Origin: an uncultured Prevotella sp.
GTDB lineage: Bacteria > Bacteroidota > Bacteroidia > Bacteroidales > Bacteroidaceae
Reading direction: 5' to 3'
DNA: 52,921 bases
Assembly: GCA_900315955.1 (NCBI GenBank)
Contig: ONBC01000005.1
Location: forward strand, 1 to 52,921
In this document: piece after piece, positions 42,328 to 51,389 of the stretch
Numbering within the stretch: position 1 is the first letter of the stretch
Layout of the letters: every line of letters begins with the position of its first letter
Translations under genes and position numbers: made by a program
The notes under the pieces: generated by a model
The model's input: only the letters and a program-made list of their open reading frames with translations
Database searches by the model: none
Told to the model about the DNA's origin: nothing

Positions 42328-42344
42328 CCGTTACTATGTAACGG
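42328..42344. repeat. short palindrome related to 45816-45836
   Basis: CCGTTACTATGTAACGG followed by CTTACTCAACAATACG. The same design (stem around ACTATGT, then GCTTACACAACGATGC) appears at 45816-45836. The intervening gap 42183-42562 otherwise holds the tandem array below and the clpB leader. Confidence 0.6.
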
Positions 42345-42370
42345 CTTACTCAACAATACGGAACGAGAGG

Positions 42371-42437
42371 GACAGGCAAAGGATAGGGGCAGGCAGAGGA
42401 TAGGGGCAGGCAGAGGATAGGGGCAAGCAGAAGCATA
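42371..42437 (+). repeat. 17-bp tandem repeat, four units
   Basis: Units GGGCAGGCAGAGGATAG at 42387-42403 and 42404-42420 are identical; the flanking units (42371-42386 and 42421-42437) are imperfect. It lies ~125 nt upstream of clpB and has no ORF. Confidence 0.85.
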
Positions 42438-42562
42438 CGCCAGGGCGAAAACCGCCATTCTGTCAATAATTCTGCCAATATGTCACAACCGCTCGTTTGG
42501 TCTATGCTTTGATGATGCAAGGGCGTAAACATTAAAACAAGAAAAAGAAAGGAAGACAAGAT

Positions 42563-45151
42563 ATGACATTCGACAAATTTACAATCAAAGCTCAGGAAGC
42601 CATCCAGGAGGCTGTGAACACAGCACAGATGGCTCACCAGCAGGCCATTGAGCCGGTGCACCTCTTGCAGGGTATCTTGCAAAAAGGGCGCGACGTGACG
42701 AACTTTGTGTTCCAGAAACTTGGCGTCAATGCCATGCAGATTGAGAGTCTCGTGCAGCAGGAGCTCAAGCATCTGCCGCGCGTGGAAGGCGGCCAGCCTT
42801 ACTTCTCCAACGACTCCAATAAGGTATTGGAGAAAGCTGTGGAAGACTCTCAGAAGATGGGTGACGAGTTTGTTTCTGTAGAACCGATTCTCTTAGCTTT
42901 GCTTCAGGTCAACACGACCGTCAGCCGGATCCTTAAAGATGCCGGCTGCACGGAGCAGGAGATGCTGAAAGCGATCCAGGAACTGCGGCAGGGACAGAAA
43001 GTACAGAGCCAGAGTGCAGACGACAACTACCAGGCACTCTCCAAATATGCCCGAAACCTCGTAGACGAAGCCCGCAAAGGGAAACTCGACCCGGTCATCG
43101 GACGTGATGAGGAGATCCGCCGGGTGCTTCAGATCCTCTCGCGCCGTACCAAGAACAATCCTATTCTGATAGGTGAGCCGGGTACAGGTAAGACCGCCAT
43201 CGTCGAGGGGCTGGCGGAGCGTATCGTGCGCGGTGATGTGCCGGAGAACTTGAAGAACAAGCAGCTCTATTCGCTCGACATGGGTGCCCTTATCGCCGGA
43301 GCCAAATACAAAGGTGAGTTTGAGGAACGCCTGAAGAGCGTCATCAAAGAGGTGACGAATGCCAACGGCAACATCATCCTCTTCATCGATGAGATTCATA
43401 CCCTCGTAGGAGCCGGTGGCGGAGAAGGTGCCATGGATGCAGCCAACATCCTCAAGCCGGCACTCGCCCGTGGCGAACTGCGGGCAATCGGTGCCACGAC
43501 TCTCAACGAGTATCAGAAATACTTCGAGAAAGACAAGGCCTTGGAGCGCCGGTTCCAGACCGTCATGGTCGATGAGCCGGATGAGGCTGATGCCATCAGC
43601 ATCCTCCGTGGCTTGAAAGAGAAATATGAGAACCACCACAAGGTGCGTATCACCGATGATGCTTGTATCGCTGCCGTGAAGCTCTCAGAGCGGTATATCT
43701 CTGACCGTTTCCTCCCCGACAAGGCCATTGACCTGATGGATGAGGCAGCCGCCAAACTTCGGATGGAGCGTGACTCGGAGCCGGAAGAGCTCGATGAGAT
43801 TGAGCGCAAACTCAAACAACTTGAGATTGAGCGCGAGGCCATCAAGCGTGAGGGCGACGAGGATAAGATCAAACAACTCGACAAGGAGATTGCCGAGCTG
43901 CAAGAGAAAGAGCACTCCTACAGAGCTAAATGGGAAGCAGAGAAAGGACTGGTGAACAAGATTCAGCAGGACAAGCAGACCATTGAGAACTTGAAGTTTG
44001 AGGCTGAGAAAGCTGAGCGTGAGGGCGACTACGCCAAGGTTGCCGAGATCCGTTACGGCAAACTGAAAGGGTTAGAAGACGACATCAAGAACATCCAGCT
44101 GCAGCTCCACGCCACACAAGGCGGTGACGCACTCGTGCGTGAGGAGGTCACAGCCGATGATATCGCAGAGGTCGTGAGCCGCTGGACGGGGATACCTGTG
44201 ACGAGAATGATGCAGAGTGAGCGTGAGAAACTGCTCCATCTCGAGGAGGAGCTTCACAAGCGTGTCGTAGGTCAGGATGAGGCCATCCAGGCCGTGGCGG
44301 ATGCCGTGCGCCGCTCTCGTGCGGGGCTGCAGGATCCCAAGCGTCCTATCGCTTCGTTCATCTTCCTCGGCACGACGGGTACCGGTAAGACCGAACTGGC
44401 CAAGGCACTCGCTGAGTACCTCTTCAACGATGAGAACATGATGACGCGTATCGATATGAGTGAGTATCAGGAGAAGTTCTCGGTGTCAAGGCTCATCGGT
44501 GCACCTCCGGGGTACGTCGGTTACGACGAGGGCGGTCAGCTCACGGAGGCTGTACGCCGCAAACCCTACAGCGTCGTGCTCTTCGATGAGATCGAGAAAG
44601 CTCACCCCGACGTGTTCAACATCCTCTTGCAGGTGCTTGACGACGGCCGCTTGACGGATAACAAGGGACGCACGGTGAACTTCAAGAACACCATCATCAT
44701 CATGACGTCGAACCTCGGTTCACAGTACATACAGTCGCGTTTCGCAGACCTCAACGAATACAACCGTAACTCGGTGATCAAGGACACACGCAGCCATGTG
44801 ATGGAGATGCTGAAGAAGACCATCCGTCCGGAGTTTCTCAACCGTATCGACGACATCATCATGTTCCTCCCGCTGACAAAAGATCAGATCGCGCAGGTCG
44901 TGACGTTGCAGATGAACCGCGTCGCCAAGATGCTGGAGCCGCAGGGCTTTACGTTGAAGTGGACTCCCGAGGCTATCAAGTGGCTTGCTAATGTAGGCTA
45001 CGACCCGGAGTTCGGTGCTCGCCCTGTGAAACGTGCCATTCAGGACTATGTCCTCAATGACCTCTCCAAGAAGATTCTTGCTGAGCAGGTGCTTCGCGAC
45101 AAGCCGATCCTCATCGATGCCAACGACAAGGGGCTCGTGTTTAAGAACTGA
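42563..45151 (+). CDS. clpB: ATP-dependent disaggregase ClpB
   Basis: An 862-residue Hsp100 chaperone that works with DnaK to pull proteins out of aggregates. N-terminal Clp repeat domain (~1-145, [17 protein letters not shown]), NBD1 with Walker A GEPGTGKT at 204-211 and Walker B LFIDEIH, the long coiled-coil middle domain (~400-525, rich in Glu/Lys heptads) that separates ClpB from ClpA/ClpC, and NBD2 with GTTGTGKT at ~603-610 and the sensor-2 [10 protein letters not shown] near the end. The start follows an A/G-rich leader without a strong Shine-Dalgarno, usual for Bacteroidota. No CIRCE-type operator or clear -7/-33 promoter was seen in the 380-nt leader region. Confidence 0.97.
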   Translation: MTFDKFTIKAQEAIQEAVNTAQMAHQQAIEPVHLLQGILQKGRDVTNFVFQKLGVNAMQIESLVQQELKHLPRVEGGQPYFSNDSNKVLEKAVEDSQKMGDEFVSVEPILLALLQVNTTVSRILKDAGCTEQEMLKAIQELRQGQKVQSQSADDNYQALSKYARNLVDEARKGKLDPVIGRDEEIRRVLQILSRRTKNNPILIGEPGTGKTAIVEGLAERIVRGDVPENLKNKQLYSLDMGALIAGAKYKGEFEERLKSVIKEVTNANGNIILFIDEIHTLVGAGGGEGAMDAANILKPALARGELRAIGATTLNEYQKYFEKDKALERRFQTVMVDEPDEADAISILRGLKEKYENHHKVRITDDACIAAVKLSERYISDRFLPDKAIDLMDEAAAKLRMERDSEPEELDEIERKLKQLEIEREAIKREGDEDKIKQLDKEIAELQEKEHSYRAKWEAEKGLVNKIQQDKQTIENLKFEAEKAEREGDYAKVAEIRYGKLKGLEDDIKNIQLQLHATQGGDALVREEVTADDIAEVVSRWTGIPVTRMMQSEREKLLHLEEELHKRVVGQDEAIQAVADAVRRSRAGLQDPKRPIASFIFLGTTGTGKTELAKALAEYLFNDENMMTRIDMSEYQEKFSVSRLIGAPPGYVGYDEGGQLTEAVRRKPYSVVLFDEIEKAHPDVFNILLQVLDDGRLTDNKGRTVNFKNTIIIMTSNLGSQYIQSRFADLNEYNRNSVIKDTRSHVMEMLKKTIRPEFLNRIDDIIMFLPLTKDQIAQVVTLQMNRVAKMLEPQGFTLKWTPEAIKWLANVGYDPEFGARPVKRAIQDYVLNDLSKKILAEQVLRDKPILIDANDKGLVFKN

Positions 45152-45159
45152 GGGGAAAC

Positions 45160-45207
45160 TTCTTAAGTTCATAAGTTTAGAAGTTCTTAAGTTCATAAGT
45201 TTAGAAG
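45160..45207 (+). repeat. 24-bp perfect tandem repeat, two units
   Basis: Bases 45160-45183 are repeated exactly at 45184-45207 (core CTTAAGTTCATAAGTTTAG). The array runs straight into the hairpin at 45203. Confidence 0.9.
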
Positions 45208-45245
45208 TCCGGAAGTCCAGAAGTCGACTTCCGGACTTCTTCTAT
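45203..45245 (+). terminator. probable terminator of clpB
   Basis: 15-bp arms AGAAGTCCGGAAGTC (45203-45217) and its complement (45226-45240) around an 8-nt loop, followed by TCTATTTCT. The stem is strong, the U-tract moderate. Confidence 0.7.
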
Positions 45246-45268
45246 TTCTATAAAAATTTCCCGTTTCT

Positions 45269-45299
45269 TTTGCGGTTTTTGTATTTATTGTTAACTTTG
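45269..45299 (+). promoter_or_regulatory. promoter of bcp
   Basis: TTTG 45269-45272 and TAACTTTG 45292-45299 with a 19-nt spacer; start codon 47 nt downstream. Confidence 0.85.
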
Positions 45300-45346
45300 C
45301 GGTCAGCAGACGGTCGCAGAGACCGGAGGCTGACATACAAATATTA

Positions 45347-45811
45347 ATGAATATGATCGAAGTAGGACAAAGACTGCCGGAGGTCCTCGGATTGGACCAG
45401 GACGGCAAAGAAGTGAGACTTGACGATTTCAAAGGCAAGAAGCTCGTACTCTATATCTATCCACGCGACATGACACCGGGCTGCACCAATGAGGCTTGCA
45501 ACCTGCGCGACAACTATCAGCGCTTTCTCGACAAGGGCTACGCGGTAGTAGGCGTGAGCATTCAGAGCGCTGAGAGCCATAAGAAGTTCATAGCCAAATA
45601 CAACCTGCCGTTCCCGCTCATCGCCGACGTGGACAAGAAGCTCGTCACCGAGCTCGGCGTGTATGGTGAGAAAAAGATGTATGGCAAGACGACGATGGGC
45701 ACCTTCCGCACCACGTTCATCACAGATGAGAATGGCGTCGTCACCGAGATTTTCAAGCCTAAGCAGATTAAAGTCAAAGAGCACGCCACGCAGATTTTGG
45801 GAGCTGAGTAG
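45347..45811 (+). CDS. bcp: thioredoxin-dependent peroxiredoxin (BCP/PrxQ)
   Basis: A 154-residue cytoplasmic peroxidase reducing H2O2 and organic hydroperoxides with thioredoxin. The AhpC/TSA fold is complete; the peroxidatic Cys46 lies in TPGCTNEAC and the resolving Cys51 five residues later, the atypical 2-Cys arrangement of the BCP/PrxQ alpha type. The later GTFRTTFITDENG segment and C-terminal helix are as expected. An internal ATG at 45353 is an alternative start. It has its own promoter and is followed, after a short palindrome and a repeat of ACGATGCACAAC, by the hemolysin III family gene. Confidence 0.95.
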   Translation: MNMIEVGQRLPEVLGLDQDGKEVRLDDFKGKKLVLYIYPRDMTPGCTNEACNLRDNYQRFLDKGYAVVGVSIQSAESHKKFIAKYNLPFPLIADVDKKLVTELGVYGEKKMYGKTTMGTFRTTFITDENGVVTEIFKPKQIKVKEHATQILGAE

Positions 45812-45815
45812 GGAG

Positions 45816-45836
45816 AGCAGTCACTATGTGACTGCT
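45816..45836. repeat. palindrome AGCAGTCACTATGTGACTGC-T with tail repeats
   Basis: A 21-nt palindrome just after the bcp stop codon, followed by two ACGATGCACAAC-like copies (45842-45875). Sister of 42328-42344. Could act as a weak terminator but has no T-run. Confidence 0.6.
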
Positions 45837-45913
45837 TACACAACGATGCACAACCCTGCACAACGATGCACAACACATTATAAGGACGCAAGGCCACTCC
45901 GCATTCAATATAA

Positions 45914-46570
45914 ATGAACAGAAAGATATTCTTTTCACATAAGGAAGAGCTATGGAACTCATGGAGCCACGCCGGGGGCATCGCCTTAGGCGTGGTCTTT
46001 GGGGTTATCTTCCTTGTGTGGTGCTTCCGTTATCACAATGGATGGGCCACGGCGGGCATCATCCTCTATCTCTTCGGCATGCTCTCGAGCTATGCCGCGT
46101 CCACCATCTACCATGCCCTCTCAGCGCGCTCAGTATGGAAAGAGCGGTTGCGGAAATGGGACCATGCCGCCATCTATTGGCACATCGCGGGATCCTATTC
46201 GCCCATCACGCTCATCGCCCTTCGCGAGCAAGGCTTGTGGGGGTGGGGACTGTTCATCTTCGTATGGCTCTGCGCCATCGTGGGGACGATCCTCTCGTTC
46301 CATCGCCTCAAAGGGCACAACAACATCGAGACCTTGGCCTATGTCGGCATGGGGCTCAGTGTGCTCGTCGCCTTCAAGCCATTGATAGACTGCGTGTCAG
46401 CAGGTGCCGTGATATGGATCATCGCCGAGGGCGTGGCTTACATCACCGGTGCCCTATTCTATACGATGCACAAACGAAAATACATGCACACGGTATTTCA
46501 CTTCTTCGTGCTCCTGGGCAGCGTATGCCATATCATTGCCGTGTGGGATATATTGATGCAGTATATTTAA
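45914..46570 (+). CDS. hemolysin III family (HlyIII/PAQR) membrane protein
   Basis: A 218-residue protein with seven predicted membrane helices. The family's metal-site motifs are present: SHAGG near the start, STIYHALS (~62), DHAAIY (~83) and the paired histidines of HTVFHFFVLLGSVCH near the C-terminus. Members belong to the PAQR superfamily, hydrolase-like zinc proteins related to adiponectin receptors; despite the name, haemolysis is not established for most of them. It lies between bcp and a DUF5715 gene without a clear promoter of its own. Function in this organism is unknown. Confidence 0.9.
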   Translation: MNRKIFFSHKEELWNSWSHAGGIALGVVFGVIFLVWCFRYHNGWATAGIILYLFGMLSSYAASTIYHALSARSVWKERLRKWDHAAIYWHIAGSYSPITLIALREQGLWGWGLFIFVWLCAIVGTILSFHRLKGHNNIETLAYVGMGLSVLVAFKPLIDCVSAGAVIWIIAEGVAYITGALFYTMHKRKYMHTVFHFFVLLGSVCHIIAVWDILMQYI

Positions 46571-46643
46571 CGCACGATAGGAGAGGGCTAAGGCTATTTT
46601 CGATTTTTCCCATCGTTTCTTCCTTAATCTTGATAGAAATCAG

Positions 46644-46651
46644 TAACTTTG
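46644..46651 (+). promoter_or_regulatory. -7 promoter element for DUF5715-umuDC-OPT run
   Basis: TAACTTTG, 18 nt before the start codon; no clear -33 TTTG. The genes up to 51355 follow with gaps of 31, 6 and 23 nt, so one transcript is plausible. Confidence 0.55.
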
Positions 46652-46669
46652 CGTGATAATTGAGCTAAA

Positions 46670-47470
46670 ATGAAGATTTCCAAGAAACGATTCATACTAT
46701 ATTTTTTTGCAACGACTGCTTTTCTTGCACTTATTCGCTTGATTTTCCCTTCAATAGCCACCAACGGGAAAGCGACGGAAGTGAGACAAAACGATAAGAC
46801 CATCACAAGTAAAAGCAGCCGGAAGATTGCGGCAGCAGCGCCGGTTCCTTTGGAGAGCGGCGACATGGCGACCCTGTTCAAGGACAAGAACGGCAAGGAG
46901 GTAAGCAGCCGTATCTACAGTGTGCCGGGCTTTGAACTGTCGTTCCCCGACCAGAATGATGTGCAGCTCCTCGCCGCCCAGAAGTGGGGCGTGAGGCCTG
47001 TGGCAGACAGTGCGGATGCTTCCCGCCACCTGTCATCCTTGGTGTATATCGGTTCCAATCCTTATTATTATGTCGACCGCCTTCGCGACAGTTCACCATT
47101 CCTCGTACCCCGCGCCGCCGTACTCCTTCAGGACATTGGGCGCAACTTCTACGACTCCTTGGTGGTCAAACGCATTCCGCTGCATAAGATCATTGTGACA
47201 AGCGTGCTGCGCACCAAAGCCGACGTAGCGAAGCTTCAGAAGAAGAATGCCAATGCCAAGTCGAACAGTTGCCACCTCTTCGGCACCACCTTCGATGTGG
47301 CTTACAACCGTTACAAGACCGTGGAAGCTCCGGGGGAGCACCGGCGCGAAGTGAGAAACGACACGCTCAAATGGGTGCTGGCGGAGGTCATGCGCGACAT
47401 GAGAGAAAAGAACCGTTGCCTGGTCAAATATGAGGTAAACCAAGGCTGCTGGCACATCACCGTGAAATAG
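46670..47470 (+). CDS. DUF5715 protein with M15-peptidase-like zinc motif
   Basis: A 266-residue protein with an N-terminal signal anchor (FILYFFATTAFLALIRLIFP). The second half carries the pattern of M15/VanY-type D,D-carboxypeptidases: IVTSVLRTKADV (Arg181, cf. the SGYRS motif), SNSCHLFGTTFDVAY (His202 and Asp209, cf. SxHxxGxAxD) and CWHITV (His262, cf. WHF) at the very end. This suggests a periplasmic zinc peptidase acting on peptidoglycan or a relative of one. DUF5715 members are uncharacterised to my knowledge, so the activity is an inference from motif spacing. It is followed 31 nt later by umuD. Confidence 0.75.
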   Translation: MKISKKRFILYFFATTAFLALIRLIFPSIATNGKATEVRQNDKTITSKSSRKIAAAAPVPLESGDMATLFKDKNGKEVSSRIYSVPGFELSFPDQNDVQLLAAQKWGVRPVADSADASRHLSSLVYIGSNPYYYVDRLRDSSPFLVPRAAVLLQDIGRNFYDSLVVKRIPLHKIIVTSVLRTKADVAKLQKKNANAKSNSCHLFGTTFDVAYNRYKTVEAPGEHRREVRNDTLKWVLAEVMRDMREKNRCLVKYEVNQGCWHITVK

Positions 47471-47501
47471 GACCTATCGGTATAAGAATCTGCTTAAGAA
47501 G

Positions 47502-48026
47502 ATGTGTATGGAGAACAAAGATACCCAAGACAGGAAAGTTAACTTTATGATAGGCCAGCATCACAATTATAATCATAAATCGCTGCACAAGCCTGAGCTC
47601 GTCATTCTGCCGAGTGCTTTCGACGCGAGGCTGTCTCTGCCGATGGCGCTGGGGGTGAGAGCCGGCTTTCCTTCTCCGGCTGAGCAATATGAGACCGAGC
47701 CTATCGACTTCAACAAGGATCTCGTGACGCATCCCGACACGACATTCTACGCGCGTGTCATCGGTGACTCCATGATTGACGCAGGCATCAACGAAGGCGA
47801 CATCGTCGTCGTGGACCGCTCGTTGGAGCCTTGCAAGGGGGACATCATCGTCGGATTTATCAATGGCGACTTCACGATCAAGTTTTTTGACGACTCACAT
47901 AAGGAGGAGGGCTATGTGGAGCTTGTCCCCGCCAACAAGCGATATCCGCACATCAAGATCACGGGAGCTGACCAGTTCACGCTGTGGGGCGTCGTGCAAT
48001 ACACCATCAAGAACTGGCATAAATAA
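47502..48026 (+). CDS. umuD: UmuD-like translesion polymerase accessory protein (S24 family)
   Basis: A 174-residue LexA/UmuD-type autoprotease. The self-cleavage site is Ala54-Gly55 in RAGFPSPA, the nucleophile Ser90 in GDSMID and the general base Lys127 in DFTIKFF. The cleaved form would join UmuC in DNA polymerase V after DNA damage. The part ahead of the cleavage site is ~54 residues, about 30 longer than in E. coli UmuD; internal ATGs at 47508 and 47547 could be the true start, so this length is uncertain. It is 6 nt upstream of umuC. No LexA-type operator was recognised upstream, fitting co-transcription with the DUF5715 gene or a divergent Bacteroidota SOS box. Confidence 0.92.
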   Translation: MCMENKDTQDRKVNFMIGQHHNYNHKSLHKPELVILPSAFDARLSLPMALGVRAGFPSPAEQYETEPIDFNKDLVTHPDTTFYARVIGDSMIDAGINEGDIVVVDRSLEPCKGDIIVGFINGDFTIKFFDDSHKEEGYVELVPANKRYPHIKITGADQFTLWGVVQYTIKNWHK

Positions 48027-48032
48027 GCTTGA

Positions 48033-49343
48033 ATGAAAGAAAGATATTGGGCACTCGTGGATGTAGACAACTGCTATGTCAGTTGCGAACGCTCTTTCCG
48101 ACCGGATTTGAACGGGAGAGTGGTTGTCGTCTTGTCCAATAACGATGGCTGCGTCGTGGCGCGGAGCAATGAAGCCAAGCAGCTCGGCATCAAAGAGGGT
48201 ACTCCTTATTTTCAGTTGGCGCAGCTCTTTCCCGGTCAGGAGATCTTCGCCTTTTCTTCCAACTATGAGCTTTACGCGGACATGACCCGCCGGTTGATGA
48301 ACATCGTCCGGGCCCACTGCCCCGAGTTTCACCGTTATTCCATCGACGAGGGGTTCTGTGTGCTCGATGGGATGGAGCACATGGATCTCAAGACCTGGGG
48401 TGAGAACCTCCACAAGACGATCCTGCACGGCCTAGGCATGCCCGTGAGCATCGGCATAGCCCGCACCAAGACGCTTGCGAAGATGGCCAGCAAGTTTGCC
48501 AAACGCTATCCGGGCTATCACCACTGTTGCATGATCGACACGGATGAGAAACGCTTCAAGGCCCTCAGCCTCTTTCCCATAGGCGACGTGTGGGGCATCG
48601 GCCGACGGTGGGAGTACAAGCTCCAGCAATACCAGGTGAAGAGCGCCCTCGACTTCGCGAAGATGAGCCGCTCGTTTGTCCGCGACGCTTTCAATGTTTT
48701 TGCCGAGCGCACATGGATGGAGCTCAATGGGAAAGACTGTATTCCGATCGATGACATGGAGCATGTGACCAAGAAGAGTGTGTGCACCTCACGATCGTTT
48801 CCCAACATGATCACGGAGCTGAACGATATCCGCACGCATGTGGCCAACTATGCAGCGCGATGCGCCGCCAAGCTCCGGCAGCAGCACAGCGTGACGGGCT
48901 TTGTGAGTGTCTTCATCGACACGAACCGTTTCCGCGACGATCTGCCGCAATATGGCATGTACAAAACCAAACGACTGCTCACCCCTTCCAACAGCACACA
49001 GACCATCGTCGACGCTGCCATCGACTGCCTCAAACGTGCCTATATCGCTGGTTTTCAATATAAACGCGCTGGGGTGCTCGTCATGGATCTTTGTCCAGAC
49101 AACGCCATTCAGACGAACCTCATCGACTTCCATGCTGCCAACTATGAGAAGATGCGGAAGGTTGACGCGGCTGTCGACAAGATCAACCGCATAGAAGGCA
49201 GAGAAACGATCGTCCTCGGATCGCAACAGTATACGAAGAAATATGGCAAGGGGAAGTCGGGCCATTTCGCCGACGCTATCAAACATGACCTCAAGAGTCC
49301 GAACTACACCACGCGGTGGTCGGATATCATTAAAGTGCACTGA
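48033..49343 (+). CDS. umuC: Y-family DNA polymerase V catalytic subunit UmuC
   Basis: A 436-residue translesion polymerase. The metal-binding residues are Asp10 (LVDVDNCYVSCE) and Asp105-Glu106 (YSIDEGFC). The fingers (NNDGCVVARSNEAK), thumb HhH region (WGIGRRWEYKLQQY) and little finger (TSRSFPNMITELNDI) are in order, and the DUF4113 C-terminal domain is present (KRAGVLVMDLCP ... YTTRWSDIIKV). Complete length. It forms a tight pair with umuD and precedes an OPT transporter gene by 23 nt. Confidence 0.95.
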   Translation: MKERYWALVDVDNCYVSCERSFRPDLNGRVVVVLSNNDGCVVARSNEAKQLGIKEGTPYFQLAQLFPGQEIFAFSSNYELYADMTRRLMNIVRAHCPEFHRYSIDEGFCVLDGMEHMDLKTWGENLHKTILHGLGMPVSIGIARTKTLAKMASKFAKRYPGYHHCCMIDTDEKRFKALSLFPIGDVWGIGRRWEYKLQQYQVKSALDFAKMSRSFVRDAFNVFAERTWMELNGKDCIPIDDMEHVTKKSVCTSRSFPNMITELNDIRTHVANYAARCAAKLRQQHSVTGFVSVFIDTNRFRDDLPQYGMYKTKRLLTPSNSTQTIVDAAIDCLKRAYIAGFQYKRAGVLVMDLCPDNAIQTNLIDFHAANYEKMRKVDAAVDKINRIEGRETIVLGSQQYTKKYGKGKSGHFADAIKHDLKSPNYTTRWSDIIKVH

Positions 49344-49366
49344 TAACATATAAAACAAAAACAGAT

Positions 49367-51355
49367 ATGCAAGACAAAGAAAAAGAAACCGTACAACTGC
49401 CCGACAACGCGTTCCGCGAACTGAAAGCGGGTGAGGAGTACACCCCCATCATGCGGCCCGACAAGGTCTATCCGGAGATCAACGCATGGTCCGTGACCTG
49501 GGGTATCGTCATGGCGATACTCTTCTCAGCCGCTGCCGCCTACTTAGGACTGAAGGTCGGTCAGGTGTTCGAAGCCGCCATCCCCATCGCCATCATCGCC
49601 GTGGGGGTGAGCACAGCCACCAAGCGCAATAAGGCGTTGGGCGAGAACGTCATCATCCAGAGCATCGGCGCCTGCTCAGGGGCTGTCGTGGCGGGAGCCA
49701 TCTTCACGCTCCCCGCCATCTATATTCTCCAGGCTAAGTATCCGGAGATGACCTCATCGTTCATGAAGATGTTCTTTGCATCAGCCTTAGGAGGGGTGCT
49801 CGGTATCCTGTTTCTCATTCCTTTCCGCAAATATTTCGTGAGCGACATGCACGGCAAATATCCTTTCCCGGAGGCCACTGCCACGACGCAGGTCCTTGTC
49901 TCGGGCGAGAAAGGGGGTGACCAGGCCAAGCCGCTGCTCTTCGCGGGAATCATTGGAGGGCTCTACGACTTCATCGTCTCGACGTTCGGTTGGTGGAATG
50001 AGAACTTCACCTCCCGCGTCATCGGGCTCGGTCAGGATCTCGCCGACAAAGCCAAACTCGTCTTTAAGATCAACACCGGTGCCGCCGTCCTCGGACTCGG
50101 TTACATCGTCGGTCTGAAGTATGCGCTTTATATCACGCTCGGCTCATTAGCCGTTTGGTGGCTCATCGTTCCGGGTATGTCCATCATCTTCCACGACCAG
50201 GTGCTGAACATGTGGGATCCGACAATCACCGCTACCGTCGGCGCCATGGCCCCCGAAGACATCTTCAAGGCTTACGCACGCTCTATCGGCATCGGGGGTA
50301 TCGCCATGGCGGGGGTCATAGGCATCATCAAGAGCTGGGGCATCATCAAAGGCGCCGTCAGCCTCGCCTCCAAAGAGCTGAAGGGCAAGAGCAACGCGGC
50401 GGTGACGGTAAAACGCACGCAGCGTGACATCCCATTCAAGATCATCGCCATCGGCTCCTTGGTGACGCTGCTCATCACCTTCGTCTTCTTCTGGTTGGGT
50501 GTGATGCAGGGCAATCTGCTCTTTGCCGTTGTCGGCATCCTCTTAGTAACCATCATCGCCTTTCTCTTCACGACCGTGGCAGCCAACGCCATCGCCATCG
50601 TAGGCAGTAACCCTGTATCGGGAATGACGCTCATGACGCTGATCCTGGCTTCCGTCGTCATGGTAGCCGTGGGGTTGAAGGGTCCCTCGGGTATGTTGGC
50701 AGCCTTGATCATGGGCGGCGTGGTCTGCACCGCACTCTCTATGGCAGGCAGTTTCATCACCGACCTGAAGATTGGTTATTGGCTCGGCACCACACCGGCT
50801 AAGCAGGAGACCTGGAAGTTCTTGGGCACCATCGTCAGTGCTGCCACTGTCGTGGGCGTGATGATCGTCCTCAACAAGACCTATAGCTTTGCGAGTGGAC
50901 AGCTTGCAGCCCCACAAGCCAACGCCATGGCTGCCGTCATCGATCCGCTGATGAATGGAGTAGGGGCACCCTGGATTCTCTATGCCATCGGAGCCGTCAT
51001 TGCTATCGTCCTCGACCGTTGCCATATCCCGGCACTCGCCTTCGCCTTAGGTATGTTCATCCCCTTGGAGCTCAACGTGCCGCTTGTTGTGGGTGGTGCC
51101 ATCAACTGGTTTGTCACAACGCGCTCCAAAGATGCTGCGGTCAACAAAGCCCGGGGAGAGAAGGGTACGCTCATTGCGAGCGGATTCATTGCCGGTGGCG
51201 CTTTGATGGGGGTTGTATCCGCACTGTTGAAGTTTGGTGGCATCGAACTGTCCATCGCTGAGCAGTGGTGGAGCAATCCGCTCTCGGAGGTAGCCTCCTT
51301 GTTGGCTTACGTCTGCCTGATCTGCTATTTCATTAAAGCAACGAAGGTGAAATAG
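49367..51355 (+). CDS. OPT family oligopeptide transporter
   Basis: A 662-residue inner-membrane transporter with ~14-16 predicted hydrophobic helices. Family landmarks: EINAWSVTWGIVMAILFSAAAAYLGLKVGQ at the N-terminus, NVIIQSIGACSGAVVAGAIFTLPA, the KYPFPEATATTQVL loop, and SNPVSGMTLMTLI. The OPT/YSL family imports oligopeptides or metal chelates with protons; bacterial members are mostly assumed to be peptide importers. It is the last gene of the run beginning at 46670. No terminator with a T-run was found; the hairpin repeat at 51390 may serve. Confidence 0.93.
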   Translation: MQDKEKETVQLPDNAFRELKAGEEYTPIMRPDKVYPEINAWSVTWGIVMAILFSAAAAYLGLKVGQVFEAAIPIAIIAVGVSTATKRNKALGENVIIQSIGACSGAVVAGAIFTLPAIYILQAKYPEMTSSFMKMFFASALGGVLGILFLIPFRKYFVSDMHGKYPFPEATATTQVLVSGEKGGDQAKPLLFAGIIGGLYDFIVSTFGWWNENFTSRVIGLGQDLADKAKLVFKINTGAAVLGLGYIVGLKYALYITLGSLAVWWLIVPGMSIIFHDQVLNMWDPTITATVGAMAPEDIFKAYARSIGIGGIAMAGVIGIIKSWGIIKGAVSLASKELKGKSNAAVTVKRTQRDIPFKIIAIGSLVTLLITFVFFWLGVMQGNLLFAVVGILLVTIIAFLFTTVAANAIAIVGSNPVSGMTLMTLILASVVMVAVGLKGPSGMLAALIMGGVVCTALSMAGSFITDLKIGYWLGTTPAKQETWKFLGTIVSAATVVGVMIVLNKTYSFASGQLAAPQANAMAAVIDPLMNGVGAPWILYAIGAVIAIVLDRCHIPALAFALGMFIPLELNVPLVVGGAINWFVTTRSKDAAVNKARGEKGTLIASGFIAGGALMGVVSALLKFGGIELSIAEQWWSNPLSEVASLLAYVCLICYFIKATKVK

Positions 51356-51389
51356 CAGAATAGCCTCGGAGACGTAACTACCTGTGTTT

